This document shows, piece by piece, positions 6,035 to 8,493 of a stretch of 8,493 nt of DNA. Below the pieces are notes generated by a model. It searched no databases, was not told where the DNA came from, and saw only the letters and a program-made list of their open reading frames with translations. The DNA is from DATHSY01 sp046729855 (lineage in GTDB: Bacteria > Actinomycetota > UBA4738 > HRBIN12). Both the position numbers and the translations under genes were made by a program. Location of the stretch: contig JBKPHM010000101.1 in NCBI GenBank assembly GCA_046729855.1, positions 1 to 8,493 of the forward strand, in the 5' to 3' direction. Position 1 is the first letter of the stretch. Each line of letters begins with the position of its first letter.

Positions 6035-7072
6035 TCAGGGCTCGACGACGACCTTCAGGCCGGTGCCGGCGATCACCGTCTGGATCGCTCGGTGGACCTT
6101 GTCCAACGACTCCCGATGCGTGATCAGGTCGTCGACCCGCACCGCCCCGTCCGCGATCAGCCGCAGCGCCTCCCCGTTGTGCCGCGGCGCCGAACCGTAC
6201 GCACCGAATACGGAGAGCTCGCGGTAGTGCACGAGGTTCGAGTCGAACCGGATCGTCGAGGCGTCCTTGGGCAAGCCGCCGAACAGCGAGATCCGTCCGC
6301 GGGAAGCCGCCATCTGGAGGGCCTGCTCCTGCGCCGCGCCGACGCCCGTCGCGGTGATCACCACGTCCGCGCCGCGCCCGTCGGTGAGCTTGCGTACCGC
6401 GTCGATCGGGTCGTCCTTCGAGCCGTCGATCGACGCGTCCGGCTCCGCGCGGGCGGCCAGCTCGAGACGTCGCTCGTTCACGTCGACGATCGCCACGGTG
6501 CTCGCCCCGCGGGCGCGGGCCAGCCGAACGTGCATGCACCCGATCGGTCCAGCGCCCAGCACCACGACGACGTCGCCGTCGCCGACTCGGGCGAGCTCCT
6601 GACCGTTCAGGACGCACGCGAGCGGCTCGACGGGGCTCGCCTGCTCGAACGGCACGTGGTCGGGGATCCGGTTGACCCCGTCGACGGCCAGCACCTTCGC
6701 CGGGACCCGCATCAGCTCGGCGAACCCACCGTCGTATTGGTAGCCGATCGACTCGAGGTCCTCGCAGACCGTCTGCTGGTCCCGGCGGCAGAAGTGGCAC
6801 GTCGCGTCGGGGATCGCGGCGATCACCTGGACGCGGTCTCCGACCGACCAACCCTCTACGCTCGCACCGATCTCCGTGATCTCGCCGGCGACCTCGTGCC
6901 CGAGGACGCGGGGCAGCGAGATGTGATGGTGGCCGAACCGGAAGATCTTCGCGTCGGTCCCACAAGTCGAGCAGGATCGGACCCGTATCACGAGGTCGCC
7001 GGGGCCGGCCACCGGGTTCGCCGCTTCCTCTACGCGGAGGTCGCCCGGCGCGTGGAGGCGAGCGACCTTCAC
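6035..7072 (-). CDS. Zinc-dependent MDR polyol (phosphate) dehydrogenase
   Basis: A 345-residue cytoplasmic enzyme of the sorbitol/galactitol-1-phosphate/threonine dehydrogenase type in the MDR superfamily. Catalytic-zinc ligands are visible: Cys37 in SCSTCGTDAKIF, His59-Glu60 in VLGHEVAGEI, and Glu149 in SPVEPLACVLNG. The structural-zinc lobe reads D89-x2-C92-x2-C95-x7-C103, with Asp in place of the usual first Cys. The Rossmann domain shows VVLGAGPIGCMHVRLA (G173-x-G175-x2-G178), and Asp197 ends the second strand (VAIVDVNERR), which favours NAD over NADP. The GTG at 7072 is supported by GAGGAGG (7080-7086) 7 bases upstream and by a 4-base GTGA overlap with the EIIA stop. By position between transporter and kinase it should oxidise the polyol phosphate made by the PTS to a ketose phosphate (inference). 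Which carbon it oxidises is not known. It is not an MtlD-type long-chain dehydrogenase. Confidence 0.9.
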   Translation of the reverse strand: MKVARLHAPGDLRVEEAANPVAGPGDLVIRVRSCSTCGTDAKIFRFGHHHISLPRVLGHEVAGEITEIGASVEGWSVGDRVQVIAAIPDATCHFCRRDQQTVCEDLESIGYQYDGGFAELMRVPAKVLAVDGVNRIPDHVPFEQASPVEPLACVLNGQELARVGDGDVVVVLGAGPIGCMHVRLARARGASTVAIVDVNERRLELAARAEPDASIDGSKDDPIDAVRKLTDGRGADVVITATGVGAAQEQALQMAASRGRISLFGGLPKDASTIRFDSNLVHYRELSVFGAYGSAPRHNGEALRLIADGAVRVDDLITHRESLDKVHRAIQTVIAGTGLKVVVEP

Positions 7073-7512
7073 GCCGGCACCTCCTCGTCCGATCCGAGGA
7101 CCGCGAGCACGTCTTCGATCCGTTCCGCGAATCGAAGACGAGTCGCGCGCTCGGGCACCGTAAGAACCCGCGCGAGGTTCGCGAGGACCCCCACGTGCTC
7201 GTCGCCGACCGCGGCGATCCCGACGCACACGATCACGCGGTCGTCGTCCCACTCGACGCCCGCGGGGAACTGCAGGAACGAGAGCATCGTCTCTCGGATC
7301 CAGCGCCGGCTGTCGTCGGTCCCGTGCGGGATCGCGAAGCCCTCGCCGAGCGACGTCGAGATCCCGCGCTCCCGCTCGAGCATCGCCTCGACGTAGGGCG
7401 GCTCGACCGCGCCGATCTCGACCAGGACGTCGCCGGACTGCCGGACGGCGTCGAACCGATCCGCCGCCCGCAGTCCGAGCCGGATCCCTTCCGGACGCAG
7501 AAGCGCACCCAT
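7069..7512 (-). CDS. PTS EIIA component, mannitol/fructose family
   Basis: A 147-residue cytoplasmic EIIA that takes phosphate from HPr and passes it to EIIB. The active-site histidine is His63 in GEGFAIPHGTDDSRR, the signature of the mannitol/fructose EIIA family. Other matching stretches are LLRPEGIRLGLRAADRFDAV (4-23), VEPPYVEAMLERERGISTSLG (36-56, fitting MtlF-type EIIA), and VCVGIAAVGDEHVGVLANLA. The length equals that of a free-standing MtlF-type EIIA, so it is not fused to EIIB or EIIC. The ATG at 7512 has GAAGGG 6 bases upstream, overlapping the end of the EIIB gene, and is separated from the EIIB stop by only 3 bases. Its stop overlaps the GTG of the dehydrogenase. Confidence 0.93.
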   Translation of the reverse strand: MGALLRPEGIRLGLRAADRFDAVRQSGDVLVEIGAVEPPYVEAMLERERGISTSLGEGFAIPHGTDDSRRWIRETMLSFLQFPAGVEWDDDRVIVCVGIAAVGDEHVGVLANLARVLTVPERATRLRFAERIEDVLAVLGSDEEVPA

Positions 7513-7515
7513 CGT

Positions 7516-7824
7516 CTACCCTTCGAGCGGCTGCCCTTCGGTGATCGCCCGGACCACCCGATCGAACGCCGGGTCGCCCATGAACATGTCGAAAGGTACG
7601 ACGACGGTGTCGCCGGCCATCCTGCGCGCCGTCGCCTCCAGGCCGCGGTGGCACACGATAACGTCAGCGTCCGCCGGGATCTGACCGACCGACGAGTGCA
7701 CCACCTCGGCGCCCGTTCCCTTCAAGCGATCGCTGAGCTGGGTCACGAGCAGCACGCTGCTGCCCATGCCCGCCTCGCAGGCGACCACCACCTTCCGCAC
7801 GTCACTTCCCTGGATCTGTGCCAT
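7516..7824 (-). CDS. PTS EIIB component, mannitol type
   Basis: A cytoplasmic phospho-transfer protein of about 102 residues that receives phosphate from EIIA on a cysteine and donates it to the sugar alcohol bound in EIIC. The phosphorylation loop is VVVACEAGMGSSVLLVTQL, with the active cysteine at residue 16 (17 from the alternative start) and the ACxAGMGSS pattern of mannitol EIIB. ADADVIVCHRGLEATARR corresponds to the second half of the fold. The ATG at 7824 is preferred because it forms a TGATG stop-start junction with EIIC; a GTG at 7827, one codon earlier, is equally open. No clear Shine-Dalgarno was seen, in keeping with reinitiation. The second CDS of the visible operon. Confidence 0.93.
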   Translation of the reverse strand: MAQIQGSDVRKVVVACEAGMGSSVLLVTQLSDRLKGTGAEVVHSSVGQIPADADVIVCHRGLEATARRMAGDTVVVPFDMFMGDPAFDRVVRAITEGQPLEG

Positions 7825-8493
7825 CACGCCGACGCCGGAGCCGGACCGACAGTGAGCGTGTCGGGGACGACCACCTCGTCCTTTTCGCGCACCGTCGCCT
7901 TGAGGATCAGCGCGTTGACCGCGAACGAGACCGCGGCCGCCACCACGACGCCCGCGAGCATGCCGAAGTGACCTCCCTTGGGTGTCACCGCGAAGTACGC
8001 GAAGATGCTCCCCGGCGACGGCGTCGCCGTCAGCCCCGCCCCGGTCACGAGGAACGTGAAGACCCCGGCCATGCCACCCGCGATCATCCCGACGATAAGG
8101 ATCGGACGCATCAGCACGTACGGGAAGTAGATCTCGTGGATGCCTCCGAAGAAGTGGATGATGATGGCTCCGGGCGCCGAAGGTCGAAGAGACGGGGGCC
8201 CGAGGAACCAGTACGCGAGCAACAGGCCCAGTCCGGGACCAGGGTTCGTCTCGATCATGAACAGGATCGACTTCCCCTCCTCGGCGGCTTCCGCGACACC
8301 GAGCGGCGCAAGGACCCCGTGATTGATCGCGTTGTTCAGGAACAGGACCTTCGCCGGCTCGACGATGATCGACGTGAGCGGAAGCAGCGTGTTGTCGACC
8401 AGGAAGTCCACGGCATCGCCGGCGGCGCTCGAGAGCACCGCGACCGGCGGTCCGATCACCCAGTACGCGAGGATCGCGAGGATCGCCCCGAGG
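7824..8493 (-). CDS. PTS EIIC component, mannitol type (MtlA-like), 5' end outside the window
   Basis: The C-terminal part (about 222 residues) of the membrane permease that carries the sugar alcohol across the membrane during phosphorylation. The frame is open to the right edge and reads LGAILAILAYWVIGPP there, so the start lies outside; the GTG at 8459 is internal. Identity with the MtlA family is clear in IIVEPAKVLFLNNAINHGVL, SILFMIETNPGPGLGLLLAY and the GIxE-type motif in HFFGGIHEIYFPYVLMRP, followed by GSIFAYFAVTPKGGHFGMLAG. Several hydrophobic membrane segments are visible, ending in a short polar tail (KATVREKDEVVVPDTL). E. coli MtlA fuses C, B and A in one chain; here EIIC ends before a separate EIIB gene. 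Substrate is a hexitol by homology, most simply mannitol, but related polyols cannot be excluded. Confidence 0.95.
   Translation of the reverse strand, partial: LGAILAILAYWVIGPPVAVLSSAAGDAVDFLVDNTLLPLTSIIVEPAKVLFLNNAINHGVLAPLGVAEAAEEGKSILFMIETNPGPGLGLLLAYWFLGPPSLRPSAPGAIIIHFFGGIHEIYFPYVLMRPILIVGMIAGGMAGVFTFLVTGAGLTATPSPGSIFAYFAVTPKGGHFGMLAGVVVAAAVSFAVNALILKATVREKDEVVVPDTLTVGPAPASA

Noticed and set aside
3300..6227. A 975-codon open frame on the plus strand
   Set aside because: It lies antisense to ptsI, ptsH and the kinase, is rich in Arg/Asp/Pro/Ala as expected for a mirror frame of GC-rich genes, and shows no domain.
5064..6965. Kinase as a 633-residue fusion protein
   Set aside because: The N-terminal part is an Arg/Gly-rich out-of-frame reading of the dehydrogenase gene. 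Family homology starts at the ATG at 6032.
6035..7654. Dehydrogenase as a 539-residue protein
   Set aside because: The extension is antisense-like, low-complexity sequence over the EIIA gene. The GTG at 7072 has a perfect Shine-Dalgarno and matches the family start.
7824..8459. EIIC starting at the GTG at 8459
   Set aside because: The frame stays open to the edge and the upstream residues continue a membrane segment with MtlA-like sequence, so the true start is outside.

Overview
The window is high-GC DNA, most compatible with an actinobacterium (for example Actinomycetota/Thermoleophilia-like). The grounds are strong G/C third-position bias, long antisense shadow frames, GTG starts, and an actinobacterial-looking 1-phosphofructokinase. 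No rRNA, tRNA or CRISPR is visible, and the lineage assignment is an inference.

Region by region. (a) Positions 1-17 (minus) are the first codons of a gene that runs off the left edge, with a strong Shine-Dalgarno and a LexA-box-like palindrome upstream. (b) Positions 109-1080 (minus) encode a zinc-free quinone-oxidoreductase-type MDR enzyme. (c) Positions 1081-2582 are an accessory patch. It holds a gene-poor leader, an IS630-family transposase remnant with a large internal deletion plus a frameshift (about 1328-1935, plus), an intact GNAT acetyltransferase (1985-2458, plus), and 124 bases with nothing recognisable. (d) Positions 2583-2995 (minus) hold a small membrane-protein gene broken by an apparent single-base deletion. 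(e) Positions 3039-8493 (minus) form one tightly packed operon, read from the right edge leftward: mannitol-type EIIC, EIIB, EIIA, a zinc MDR polyol dehydrogenase, a 1-phosphofructokinase-type PfkB kinase, HPr (ptsH) and Enzyme I (ptsI).

How it works together. The operon encodes a complete phosphotransferase system plus downstream catabolism. EI takes phosphate from PEP and passes it to HPr His15, then EIIA His63, then EIIB Cys, and finally to the sugar alcohol crossing the membrane through EIIC. The resulting polyol phosphate is probably oxidised by the MDR dehydrogenase and then phosphorylated by the PfkB kinase to a ketohexose bisphosphate that enters glycolysis. Every junction inside the operon overlaps or is separated by at most 3 bases, so the genes are almost certainly co-transcribed and translationally coupled.

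The most interesting point is the combination: a mannitol-type transporter with no MtlD-type dehydrogenase in the visible part, but with a zinc MDR dehydrogenase and a kinase resembling fructose-1-phosphate kinase. This suggests a non-classical route from hexitol 1-phosphate through fructose 1-phosphate to fructose 1,6-bisphosphate. That is a hypothesis from gene content only.
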